Assembly: GCA_013399875.1 (NCBI GenBank)
Contig: VXAZ01004634.1
Span: 310,001-374,000, forward strand
From: Gymnorhina tibicen
Taxonomy: Eukaryota > Chordata > Aves > Passeriformes > Artamidae
DNA length: 64,000 nt
Reading direction: 5' to 3'
Shown: piece after piece, positions 39,317 through 51,200 of the stretch
Position numbering within the stretch: the stretch's first letter is position 1
How the letters are laid out: the number at the start of each line of letters is the position of its first letter
The notes under the pieces: model-generated
What the model saw: the letters and a program-made list of their open reading frames with translations, nothing else
Told to the model about the DNA's origin: nothing
Database searches by the model: none
Program-made: the position numbers and the translations under genes

Positions 39317-40936
39317 GGTTATCATGCACCTTTTCTGTCAAATAAAGTTTTTGATCAAAAACAATAACTAGAAAGTAGTCTGAATAAATTTTCCTTAAAA
39401 TATCTTAAATAAAACAGTCTTGAGTTATATAAAAGAGTAGTATGCATATTCTTTTACCACTGTTTCATTATGAGAAAGAATCAAGTTCTCTAACTCAGAG
39501 CAGTAATCTACTCTGTTCAAACATGCTTGCTACTAAACTCTAATGTACAAAGGCAAAAGACATTGACTTATTGCTAGTTATATTTAAAAAACTGTATTGT
39601 GAGAACTTTTTTTCACCTAAATAATTTTTACACATAAATAATTTTTAAAATCAAAATAATCAAAGGTGTTTAGGATGCTGGCACACCTTATTTCTCCTTG
39701 TTTTATGCTTTTAAACTTTGTCTAGAATGACAAAAGTTAAATAAACCTTCCTTACTTAAGTACTGCTTTTCTGTAATTGTCTTGCATATTACATGTTAAA
39801 AGACTTCAGTCTTGTTTTCAGTGGGCTTGGGCAATGAAGATCACCTGGCTAAGGTGGGTTTTGTCAGACAGAAAGCTGAAAAAACCCCACCTTAGATAAG
39901 AAAGATAGCCCTGTGATAACAAGGCTCTTCATCATCTTCTAATATCACATTTATATGTTCCAGTGTTTCATTTAAATCCTACTGATCAAAGGCATCATTG
40001 TTGGGGTAGAGCTGGTACCCAGCAAAGAGAAAAGGGCAGCATGAGCCCAGCACAACCTCTAGAAACTCAAGAGAGGGAACTGTGGCCTGAGGACTCCTTT
40101 TAGCCTCTTCTCCTTTTTGATATCCAGTCAATGTGCCTCAGCAGGACCCTTTGCATATTCTCACCCCGCTCATGCCTCTCTGTCTGTGTGATTCTGGCAG
40201 TGGCTGAGATTCTGGATCTGTTCTGTTAACGGGAACTTTAATGGGTGCAAACTTTCCACATCCAGTTGTGCCAGCCTGTAGTAAACTGCTCCTTTAAATC
40301 ATGATAATGCTAGTCAAAACTAAGCCAATGCCAGCTGCAAAGCTACTCCTTTCTCTTCCAACAGTTGGAAAGGGCCTAACCTGTGAACTCAGGTGTCCCC
40401 ACCTCATAGGGTTGCTTGTTGAATAGTTTAGATTAATTACCTTCAAACTGCGAGTTGTTTTTTCCCTTGCTACTATATGTGTTTCATAGAGATGTTTATC
40501 TAACATAAAGGAAAAACTGGTATAGTCCCCTGCCAGGTGACTGAAGAGCAAACTGCAGATAGTATCAATCCAGTCAGAAATTTTGGACTAGTTTTCATAC
40601 TTGAAATGTCTGAGATTCATAAGGCAGGAGGTTTACTATGCAGAGTTCTGAATATCAGTGAGTAACAAAAAAATTGTGTGAATTCGAGCTCCTACATTGT
40701 GGTGTTGTTATTCACAAAAGATATATTTAGATAATATTTTAAAAGTTCATGATCTAATCCAGTTCCAGATACTGGGTTCTGCATCTCTCATCTTTGAATA
40801 CTGTTCTTTTAACAGGCTTCTATCCTTGGAAATTTCTGATTTTAAGTGTAACTTTTTTCTTTTACTGATGTCATCATTACAGCTCTTACTTGAAACAATT
40901 TGGAATGCCCTAATTTTTAACTGCTTTTCTGGCTTG

Positions 40937-41483
40937 TGTCATGGTTTAACCCAGCAGTAGCTCAGACCCTACAGCTGCTCCCTCCTTTCCCTGCAGTGGG
41001 ATGGGGGAGAGAATAGGAAATAAGGCAAAGCTCATGGGCTGACAAGAAGACAGTCTAAAAGGACAGAAAAGGAAGGGAAAATAAGAATAATGATAAAAGA
41101 ACACACAAAACAAGTGACATACAGTGCAATTGCTCACCACCCACTGACCAATGCCCAGCTAGTCCCCGAACAGTGACTGCCACCCCCAGCCAACTCCCCC
41201 AGTTTTGTTGTTCAGCAGGAGGCCATATGGTCTGGGATATCCCTTTGGCCACTCAGGGTCAGCTGTCCCAGCTGCGTCCCCTCCCATCTTCTCACCACCC
41301 CCAGCCTTCTCACTGCCAGGGCCACGTGAGGAGATGAAAAGTCCTTGACTTTGTGCAAGCCCTGCTCAGCAACAACTGAAACATAGGTGTGTTATCAACA
41401 TTATTCTCACCCTAAATCCCAAAAACAGCACTGTTCCAGCTACTAGAAAAATAATTAACTCTATCTCTGCCAAAACCAGGATA
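40937..41483 (-). mobile_element. Solo LTR of an avian endogenous retrovirus, minus strand
   Basis: On the plus strand it begins TGTCATGGTTTAACCC and ends CAAAACCAGGATA. In the middle are landmarks I know from a very common avian LTR family: GGTGTGTTATCAACATTATT-type sequence, ATATCCCTTTGGCCACTCAG, GGGTCAGCTGTCCCAGCTG and GATGGGGGAGAGAATAGG. Read on the minus strand these fall in the usual LTR order, so the element is inverted in this window. Flanking words GCTTG (40932-40936) and GCTGG (41484-41488) could be a 5-bp target duplication with one mismatch. The first base pair after the sense-strand T appears mutated (TA instead of TG). No internal region is present. Confidence 0.85.
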
Positions 41484-41488
41484 GCTGG

Positions 41489-41999
41489 ACATAAAAGCCT
41501 TTCCTCTGTCCTTGTCATGTACCTCTCTTAGGGAATTAAACCTCCCTTAAACACCAAAATCATTACATTATTTTTGTGTTGGAAGCATTTTAAGAATTAA
41601 TTTTTTCCCTTCACTTGTCTGAAGCTTTAGTGCCTTGTTTTACAGTTAAAAAAATTCTACATTTTATTTTACTTTAGTTCCATTTCTGCCTCCTTAACTG
41701 CATGCTGACAGGGAGCATACTGAGCAAAAAAGGGGCCATGCCATTTAGAACTGCTTCTCACTGACCTCTTTCTATCCTTGCATTTTCAATGCATTCTTCT
41801 GGTTGCTTTTCTATGTTAAAATCTGGGTGAGAAGCTTTGAATGCTGAAACTCAAATGTTAAGTCACATTAGCTGGATTTCACTAGAATAGTGTAGGTTCA
41901 AAGGGATGAAGTATGTGCTTATTTTTGCTCTCAGCTGAATAGCTCTGTTCTTTGAAATCTCTGTTGAAACTGTTTTGAATGAAAAGTACATTACATTAA
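41489..41999. other. Unique DNA between a solo LTR and a CR1 copy
   Basis: No gene, repeat or motif is recognised in this stretch of about 0.5 kb. Confidence 0.5.
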
Positions 42000-42482
42000 A
42001 TCGTGGAATCACGTAATCATGAAGTACCAGGCTGGAAGGGACAACAAGGGTCCAACCTTTCTTGGCCAAAGCATGGTCTGGACAAGATTGCACAGCACCC
42101 TGTTTAGCTGAATTTTAAAAAATGTCCAAAGTTGAAGAATCTGTCACTTGTCTAGGGAGGTTATTCCAGTGGCTGATTTTTCTCATTGGGAAAACTTTTC
42201 CTCTTGTAGCCAATCAGAATATCCCCAGGAGGAACTTGCACCCATTACACCTTGCTTTTTCCTGTGACACCTTGGAAAAAGGGAGTCTCCATATTTTTTT
42301 CGTAGCCACCGTTTAAATACTGGAGCATGGTGATAAGGTCTCCCCTAAGCCTTCTTTTCTCAAGGCTGAACAAATCCATTTCTCTCAACCTTTCCTCATA
42401 TAGCAACTTTCCCAGCCCTTCATTCTGATCATTTCTGTGGCCCTTGTCTGGACCCTCTCCAGCCTGTCCACATCTTATTGGT
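42000..42482 (-). mobile_element. CR1 LINE, 5'-truncated, minus strand
   Basis: This is a reverse-strand CR1 3' region. The order on the plus strand is a decayed octamer tail (TCGTGGAATCACGTAATCAT at 42001), CAGGCTGGAAGGGACAAC, GGTCTCCCCTAAGCCTTC, TCTCAAGGCTGAACAAATCC and CTGGACCCTCTCCAGCC. The minus-strand frame covering 42245-42460 reads [20 protein letters not shown] and YLNGGYEKN, characteristic of the C-terminal part of avian CR1 ORF2. The 3' UTR is preserved and the 5' part is missing. Confidence 0.95.
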
Positions 42483-42983
42483 AAACATACCTGTATAAGT
42501 TGGGGTAGGTTTTGGGTTTTTTCAATATAATGAAACTTGGGGATTTCCAACATCATCTTTGGTGGTCTCAAATGTGCGGGGCTTTGGTTTGGTTAAATAG
42601 AGGCTTGCCACCAATCTGAGATGAAGCAGATTTGGTTTATCGTCTTTTTTTTTCCCCTCAAGAGTAATCAGTGATTTGGAGCCTGGATATATGATTGTTT
42701 TCAGAAGCATAGGTGCTCTGTTCATTTGACCAAATGTAAACATTTTTTCCAAAATTTTCCATCCCTTTTCAATAAGTAAAACGAAAAAGATATTAGGGAA
42801 TAAATAATCTCATCCTGCATAAGCTATCTGAAGTCAGGTGAATCATTCTCTAACTTGACTCTCTAGGAACTATAAGAGGAACCTGAAGTGTTTAGGTCAT
42901 ATGCAGGATCTACATGAAAACCACATGAAATCCAGTGGATTTCAGAGGATTCAGAGTATGTTGTATCCTATCTTAGGGAAAAT

Positions 42984-43022
42984 CTCGCCTCGCCTCGCCT
43001 CACCTCGCCTCGCCTCGCCTCT
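42984..43022. repeat. (CGCCT)n CpG-rich pentanucleotide array
   Basis: Seven CGCCT units, one mutated to CACCT, in an otherwise CpG-poor region. The opposite strand is a series of AGGCG units with regularly spaced GG pairs. Some coding-frame translations give SPRLASPRLA, which is an artefact of the repeat. Confidence 0.9.
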
Positions 43023-43604
43023 CTTAGCAAGAAACTGTATTTACTGTGCAGAGTTTAGTCTTAACAAAATAGACTCTGACCTCAGCCACCAAAGTCTGAT
43101 ATTGTTCATCCTGCACTGGTTGGACTCAGTCAGTATTGCTGGATGAGTGACCTTTCCTGCTGTTCCTGGCTCCGAGCGTCTGGGTGTTGTGGATGGCTCT
43201 TTGCTTAGAAGTGCACACTTCTTTTAAAACAATCATTATCCCTTTTCTCTCCAAAATTTTTCTTCCCTGAAGAAATTGCTATGCAACAAGCTGTTCAGTG
43301 TCTCAAAGTCCAAGACATTTTACTTTAAACTTTTTTTTTCAAATTCAAATTAAAAATGGAAAGAATGTTTTTTCATCTAGATGAAACCATTGTCAAATTT
43401 AATAATTTCTGTAGTCTAGTAACCAAGCTATACTCTTCATCACCCAAATCTCTCCAACAAACAAGGTAGAAGTTCCCAGATAGTACATAATTCACAAATG
43501 CAATGAGACAGATGATTTGTTGGGGAGGGAAATTGGTTTCTGAACAGAAATAGTTACCAGCAGCATTTTAGGCAATTCTCTCTTTCAGGCATTTCAGCCA
43601 AAAT

Positions 43605-43643
43605 GTTGTTATCAGGTTTGCAGGAAGCAAACCTGATAACAAC
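43605..43643. repeat. Perfect 17-bp hairpin with 5-base loop
   Basis: GTTGTTATCAGGTTTGC (43605-43621) and GCAAACCTGATAACAAC (43627-43643) are exact reverse complements separated by AGGAA. The stem is of mixed sequence and shows no decay, so either it is recent or it has been maintained. It is shorter than a usual pre-microRNA stem (about 30 bp). Pairing does not extend beyond the 17 bp. Confidence 0.92.
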
Positions 43644-43804
43644 CTGTCCTGTGAATTTAGTCTGTTTAGAAAGATTAAAGATCTTGTTTAAGAAAAATAC
43701 TCAGATCACAAACCTAATTGCAATATATCTTTTTTCAGGAGTGAATGATGCTTATACCCTCAGGATTTATCTTCATGGAGAAACCATTATAAAATAGATG
43801 TAAA

Positions 43805-44270
43805 GCTGTTGGACAGCGTCCAAAGGAGGGCTACAAAGATGTTGAAGGGCCTTGAGGAGAAGCTGTATGAGGAGTGGCTGAGGTCACTTGGTCTGTTGAG
43901 CCTCGAGGAGACTGAGGGAAGACCTCATTGCAATTACAACTTGCTTGTGAGGGGAAGAGGAGGGGCAGGCACTGATCTCTTCTCTGTGGTGACCAGGGAC
44001 AGGACCAGAGCGAATGGCCTGAAGTTGTGTCAGGGGAGGTCTAGGTTGGGTATTAGAAAAAGGTTCTTTGCCCAGAAGGTGATTGGGCACTGGAACAGGC
44101 TCCCCAGGGAAGTGGTCACAGCACCAGCCTGACAGAGTTCAAGAAGCATTTGGACAATGCTCTCAGGCACATGGTGTGACTCTTGGGGATGGTCCTGTGC
44201 AGGGCCAGGAGGTGGACTCGATGATCCTTGTGGATCCCTTCCAACTTATCTTATTCTGTGATTCTGTAAG
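43805..44270 (+). mobile_element. CR1 LINE, 5'-truncated 3' end, plus strand
   Basis: The copy starts in the C-terminal part of ORF2 (GACAGCGTCCAAAGGAGGGC) and ends in the tail ATTCTGTGATTCTG at about 44253-44267. The frame at 43809-44132 reads LGLLSLEETEGRP, RTRANGLKLCQGRSRLGIRK and GHWNRLPREVV, typical of CR1. It is then broken just after the LPREVV motif, where the frame shifts to a neighbouring one. Its sequence and its ATTCTGTG tail differ from the copy at 6737, so it belongs to another subfamily. There is no reverse transcriptase core. Confidence 0.95.
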
Positions 44271-47200
44271 ATATAAATATAAAATGCAACAGCTATTCAA
44301 TAGTGATTTACACCATTATTCTTCACTAAGAAATGCAATATATCTTAGCACTTGCACTGAAGCCACCCATCTCTGTTCCGGAACACTGAGTCCCCTTTAA
44401 GGATCAAGCTGTCTCTGGCAACAGAAACAAGAAGCAAAAGACAGAGAAGCAGGAATACAGAATTGCAAAGTTCCAGCTGCTGAGGTCTGCAATGTACAGA
44501 GAAGATCCATGAATATGTGATGAGTTGGTATTTCAGGTTCTGTCATAGATCCTGGTATTTCGGTAGGAACTGGACCTGTGCTTGAAGAGTTACAAAATGC
44601 TGAGCTTAGGTGCTCTCAGGAGAGATGATTGGAAAACTCAGACCTGCATATGACCTTCAATATCTGCATAGACATACAGAAAATAAAAGTATTCCTTCTG
44701 GCTTCATTTTTATTATTATTATTTTTCAATAACTATTTTAGACTAATCCTGCATGTCAACAAGTCCTTAGGAAAAGAACTTACAAGAAACATATCAGAGT
44801 GACACCTGGTAGCTCCTGTCAAAACTGTGTTCATCAATTCCTGCCAGGGAAGCTAATTTCATTAGAGATGAGGTTGGAATTGTCACTCAGCAAGTTTATT
44901 AATTCTCAAATACCAAGAGTGAAAAATGCACCAGCTGGGTGATAATCACTGAACGTGTATAAACAAGCCCCATGCTTAGCTAATCTTCACTCTGCTGCTG
45001 GTTACAGCCCCGAAGCTTTTAAAATAATGTTTAATAGACCAGATTGTTCCTGAAGGTAAACAAGGATGTGAAATTGCTGCAGGCAACTCTCTCCCCATCA
45101 CACCTTTTACAACACATATGGACATCCTGCCTGACCATAGGCTCTTCTTAAGCTCTTCAGGTTCAGCCTTTGTGGGGCATTCAGATACATGACTCTCAGT
45201 ACTCTGGTGTTTCTGAACAGGAGGCCCACCCGAGCAAGGTGGTCTCTCAGGCTTGGGAGACCCTGGAAACAGTAGGGATGTGCATGACTCTGCACACAGC
45301 AAATCCATCACACCAGCACTTGTGCCAAGCAGCTCTGCACCTCACCCAAGCACAGTGAGAGGAGACTCTCTGCAGTGTAGAGCTGTCTCATTGCACAGCA
45401 GATGTATTACTGCCTTGCAATGCATCCTGTTAATTCTGTAAATTAACAGAATAGTACAGAATAGGTAGGTCAGACTTATCTGTGCTAGACATACAATGAG
45501 CAAATGACCTCAAAGGGGGCATTTTCAGGGTGGTGGCTGCTTTTGGAAAAGTACCAATGGTTGCAAGAAGGAAGAGATGCACTGCATTATCTCTGGAGTG
45601 GGGCAGCACCTTTGTGGCCAACATAAATGAGAACCTTCCCTTTAGCTCTGCTGCTACAGAGTGAGTCTTAAAGACCCACAGCTTGCAATCTGCAGTGGAG
45701 TTTAGTGACAGGGTCCTCTGCCAGTTGCTCTGTGCAGCTAAACACGCAGAGCTGCAGATACGCACCAGCCATGTGCAGTTCAGTGTATAATGCTATTAAT
45801 AATTACTTGGTTCCTCCATGGTGAATGATTTCTAGTAATCCCTCTGTTTTCTCCCTTGTTAGATTTAGATATATCAAAGGCTCTTTGCCTGTAGCAAGGC
45901 CACACGGAAAGAGGCACCATTCTGTAGTCAGGGGTTCTTCACAATCACTGGCTTTGCACAGGTTTTTCAAACCTGCTGCTGGATAAAACCATCAGAATTT
46001 TTAACATGCAAGCGGCCAGCAGCAGGACACCATCTCATTAACTCTTATAGCTCCATTTTCTGAATACTGCTGTGCAGCTCATTTATATTCATGTATTCTT
46101 CCTCCTGCTGTTCAGAGCATACAAGGACCGAGAGCCCTTACAAGGGATGTTTGCATTAAAGCTGCACATTAGCTTCTAATGCCCTGAGGATCCTTTATGT
46201 TTTAAGGTAGATACAGCATTTTGTCTTTTACAAAAGGTTCTGCTTGAAAGGTTCAGGGTAGGAAACCTAGCTTTGTCCCAGGGCTGACAGATGTACTAGC
46301 CAATTTAACAAAAATATTAGCTGCCAAGAGGCTTGGCAAAATACATGTAGTGTCCCAGCTTGATGAGAAAAAAACCAAGATATACATTGCTTATCTGTGG
46401 AAAGCTTGTTAGTATGGTCTGGCTGAAAGTACTTAGAGAAAAAGTCTTTTTGTCAAATACCCTGCAGTACCAAAGATAAAATATTTTGCACAGACATAAC
46501 AGTTTTGATAAGTTTTTTCACCTTGAAGGTTTCTGTGAGAATCAGTATTTTTCTGATTACTACTGAAACAGCAGAGACAGGTGAGGGTGAAAGGCAGAGG
46601 AGAGAGTGGAATGATTTTGAAAAATCTGAAGACAAACTGTCTCAACAAAAGTCTATTTTTACAAAACTGGCTGGAGTCTTATTTCCCAGAATGGAATTTG
46701 AAACCTTGCAAGTCCTTACCAAAAGGCACTGCCATCACTTAGCAGGCTTCAGTGTTAACTGTATTGATCATATTACCTGTGTCACTACTCAAAAAAAGGG
46801 ACAGATTTCAAATATAGATTTGAAAGCTATTCAGGATCCCAAAGCATTCCAACAGCACTAAAATCAATAGTGTAATAGACATAAGAGTGGCAGTTGGTGA
46901 GCTAAAATGAATTTATTTTTCTGAATTGAAAGTTTGAGTTCCACAGGTTAGTTTCTACCTAAGATAAAGGAGAGTTAGTGAAAAAAATTGAGAGAATCCA
47001 AATTCCACAGCCTGCTGGCAAGACTGGCCCTTGGACCAGAAGAGCTCTTCCTCTGACAGCATCTGCCCCAGGTATTGGCTGCCACCTCCCCTAACAAACC
47101 CTGAAATACTCCTCCAGAGCTTTCCTGTGCCCAGCTACGAAAACACAAGTTTTTCCATCTGAGCAGTAAGTTGCAGTGTCTTCTCCCTGTACTTCCACTA

Positions 47201-48154
47201 GGATTGGCTGAATTGTTGTTGCATCAGAACATTTTACACTGGTCTCGTTCTTCATGTTATCCTATGGACTAGGTCTAATAGCTGTTTGTATTTCCTGTAT
47301 TTCCATATATTTTTCCTTAATATTTTATTAGAAGGTTTTTTTACAAGACTTACTCAAATGTACTTCATGGCTTTGACTGTATTTTATACAAGGACTGGTA
47401 TTCAGATAATTTTAATACAACAAAAGTATGCAAAGTTCTTTAATGCACTTTAATATCAAGGCAGAATTTATTTTCAGTAGGAAATAGAGAGAAAAGAAGA
47501 AATGTTTGGAATTCATAGGATGGTCATAATCTAGTAATAAAACACCTAAGCATCAGACAGGAGCACAGATTAGGCTTTGTCAGCGGTGCATATGGCCTAA
47601 ACCCAAAGTCAGTTAGTCATAGCAGCGCATAGACGTGTTCCAGATATTGTTACAAGGCAGAATGGTCTATAAACGGCCTTCTCAAACATCAATCTTTTGC
47701 CTTCAGAAGTGCTTATTAACTGAGCTGAGGAATACATCAAATATGCTAATAACGTAGTAACCAGCAGCTAAGGAAAAAAAAATAAACCACCAAATGTTCA
47801 TTTACATTAGGATCACAGCAGCAACAGCATACTGATAATTTAACCCCCTCTGCTCTGGATAACAACCTCAATGTGACACTAAGCACAGACTGTATAGAGA
47901 ATACTGTAATTGAATGACCTCACTGTCAGTTTTAAACAATTAAAGATATTGAGATAATTCAAAAGGACAAGTGGAAGCCTGTTTGCTTCATCTAAGGCTA
48001 CTTAATAATCAGTTTTATGCACTGAGATAATGAGACATATTAGCCCCAGAGTCGAGGGAGGAGGGTCAATGAAAAATCTCAAACTCTCTTAAAGCCTGAG
48101 GTCAGAGTTAACACATGGCTTTCCTTGCTTACAAGGAAGAATGTCACACTGAAG

Positions 48155-48206
48155 CAAATAATACATAAATAAATGAATGAATGAATAAATAAATAAATAA
48201 ATAAAA
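48155..48206. repeat. (AAAT)n/(AATG)n tetranucleotide repeat
   Basis: ATAAATAAATGAATGAATGA followed by about six AAAT units. Confidence 0.9.
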
Positions 48207-51200
48207 CTAAACATGAGAAGGCAATGAGCTGCATGCATGCAATTAAATTAGACATTTTTCCAATCTGCACTTGACATTTTGGAAAAGGTTGGTGGTCATT
48301 CAGAAACAAATCCTGGGCTACCTTGCTGTGCACCATGTTTGGCAGCAACTACTGTAAACTGCTCTCTTCTATATGTATTTTTTCATTCACCTCATGAGTT
48401 ACGCATGTGAAATTTCAGAATCTTTATTGTCATCAGAAAAAGCTGCTCATTACAGGAAGATTATTGTTTTGAGATATATACTGCATTTGTGTTGGAGTAA
48501 TCAGTTAACCCTCTATGTACATGAGGGTACTTAAGAATGCATCTCCAGGAACAGGCTGTGCACCTATTATAGCTGCACAGTCTCAGAATTTTTAATATTA
48601 TTTTTTATTTTCTAGCCAGAATCATACCCCAGACCTACCAACCCTCCTTTCACAAACTTCCAATTTTTCCCTCTCCGTGTAAGAATAGGTGAAGGCCTCA
48701 CTACCCATCTACATCATGCTCTCAATGGGTGAATAAGAGAAGGGCACATGGATTTGGAATCAATGTGGCCTCCAGCTTTCACAGAATTATTGTAAGAGAA
48801 TCAATTATTTATACAGAATCAGTATTGCTAAAGCATCAAAATATCAGACACTTTTGAACAGAAAACAGTTCTTTTCATCTATTCATCTATTTTACATATA
48901 TTTTTAATTATAATTTGAAGAAATTTACAGGAAACTGTTTATGATATGCAGTATTGAGTGCTCTGCTAGCAGCATGAGAAGGTCTTTGCTACTTTCACGT
49001 GTTTTTGTGCGTGCTGTAGGTATTTGTGAACACTTTTTGGGTTGACAGCAGTGGGGTTTGCATCACTGGTCAGTAATGCACTAGTGGGTATATCCAAAGT
49101 AAGGTCATATCCCACTGCCCTCGATAGAATCTAGATAACTAAACTTCAAGTAGACTAAGTTAAGCTATAGAGCCAGTTTTCTTTTTACATCATGCATGGT
49201 ACATCTCCTTTTGAAAGCTTCAGTCCAGCATAGTATTGGTGCTTAAATCCCATCAGTGCAGAGTGAGGTGATTACAAACTAAGAAGAAAAATGCAGGGAG
49301 GCAGACATAGCCCAAGCTTACATGATGCACCAGGAGCAGAGCAAGGTCCTAATTCGGTTTCTTTCAGCTCTTGCAAGGTGTGTGGGCTCTCCACAAACTC
49401 AGTCTTCACACTCAGGTTCGTTATACCAGGCCAAAATGTAGTAAATAAATGGGCTTCCACAGAGGGTTAATGAAAAATAAGCATTTCCAAAGAAAATCAC
49501 TAGATTGAGGAGGAGTGAGGCTGAATGTGAGACTGGAGATGAAGAAAGGGATACTCCCAAACTACTGACATATTGCAGTGTGAAACAGGCTCCTCCAGGG
49601 TATTGGGAGCTGGCTTTAATTTTGAATCTGCCCCACTGCTCTGAATTATGACAGATCATTATGGAGTCCATATCTGCCTTCCTCTCACACATTCATCCAA
49701 CCAAGCAAGATGTTACGGTGTGGCAGAGCTCCAGAACACTGACATCTTTTTTTGGCAAATAATTAATTTCAAAGTATTTTCTCAAATACGTGTAGGCTTC
49801 TAGTCAATGAAAATATGAGTTTGCCACTTATTCAAACCATCTGTCTTTATTTTTTAAATTATAATTGTACAATATGTCCATTTTCCAGGATTATTATTTC
49901 ATTTTTTTGAGATTACTTTTAGGCATCTGAAGGTTTTATCTGTAATTAAAATACGTATACATGGTTTGATTAAAGTTACTCTGTCCAAGCAAAGATATAC
50001 AAACTGTTTTTTCTAACAAAGGAAAAACCCCACTGCAGTGCACAAATGACACGCAAAATGTAGCGCAGCAATAACTCAGATTTAGGATCCTGACTGTGTA
50101 TCACGGCATTGAAAGAAGTTCATTAAAATGTGAGAATGGAAAGATCTTCACATTCAATACCCGATTTATATTAAAATCTCCTTAAAATATACCACTGGGA
50201 CAATGCAAGGTGTCGATACACTTAGCAAGTGACAGAGGTCATACCTTCTATATTCTGCTTATTAAAATACGTATTTTATGCTGGATTTCAATAATTTCCT
50301 GCTTTCTAAAGAAAAATATAATTTTGGAAAAGCATAAAATGATGAGCCCTTTGACCTCCAGAAAAGATCTGGAAAAAAAAGCATCTTGCATTACAAATCA
50401 TTTATCATTCATATGATCTTTGCTGCCTGAATACAAGACTAACTGACTTTTGAATGCAAGCTGGTGATTTCTGAATGCAAGGCTAAGTGTTCAGCTTATG
50501 GTACAGCTGGGCCATTCTCACCATGCTGCAAAAAAAAATCAGCTGAAAGACTTCTTTTCATGTATCAAGAAAATGAAAATGGAATAATTATTTTTCTTCT
50601 CTAAGCTAAGAAAAATATGGCAAGCATACATTTTGAGTCAAGAGTTTTACTGAATGCATTACCATTATTTTTTTCATCAATGAAATATCAAGTATTTAGC
50701 AATAAACTGAAAAATTTAACATTCCTTTCTGAAAAGGTCTGCTTCGTGCTTCCTGGGTAACAATAGATAAGTTGCAATTCTGAGTAGATGAAAAATGTCA
50801 GGAAGAAGGCAAATAGGAAAAATACAGTGACACAGGAAATTATTTAGACTTGGTTTAGTGTCTGTTTAAGAGCAGACCTATGTCTGCTCACACCAAATAC
50901 AAAGGGTGTGTTTTTTGTGAGACACTGCTGATACGGAGAAAAATGTGTTTTTTGAATACCACATCACATTCAATAGCATATTTTTCACGCAATTATTGAA
51001 TTATTTTATCTTGATAATGTCAAAGGCAACACTTTTAAATCTTGCTTTAGCATTTAGACTTCTGCATTAGTAGTCAAAGCAACTAGAAATGCTAGATTTT
51101 AACATGATGAAAATAAAACATTTGCTTCATAAAAATGAAGGGTTGTGGAACACTTCTTTCAATTTGAGAAAAAAAAACCCCATAGCCTAACTTTCTCAAA

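Larger units (their letters stand above)
34311..40931. other. Unique DNA without a recognisable gene
   Basis: The longest frame is 172 codons at 38011-38529 (plus). It starts in a G+C-richer patch, has no recognisable domain and is probably chance. Simple repeats lie at 37233 and 39253, and a perfect A+T-rich hairpin at 38527. The segment 36180-36900 is relatively G+C-rich, with motifs such as TTAATGATTAAC and CATTAAACAAAG, and is a candidate regulatory block only. Confidence 0.55.
42483..43804. other. Unique DNA between two CR1 copies, with a CGCCT array and a hairpin
   Basis: No gene is seen. The stretch holds the pentanucleotide array at 42984-43022 and the perfect hairpin at 43605-43643, both listed separately. 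Confidence 0.55.

Noticed and set aside
43605..43643. MicroRNA precursor
   Set aside because: The stem is only 17 bp with no extension on either side. A pre-microRNA usually needs about 30 bp.
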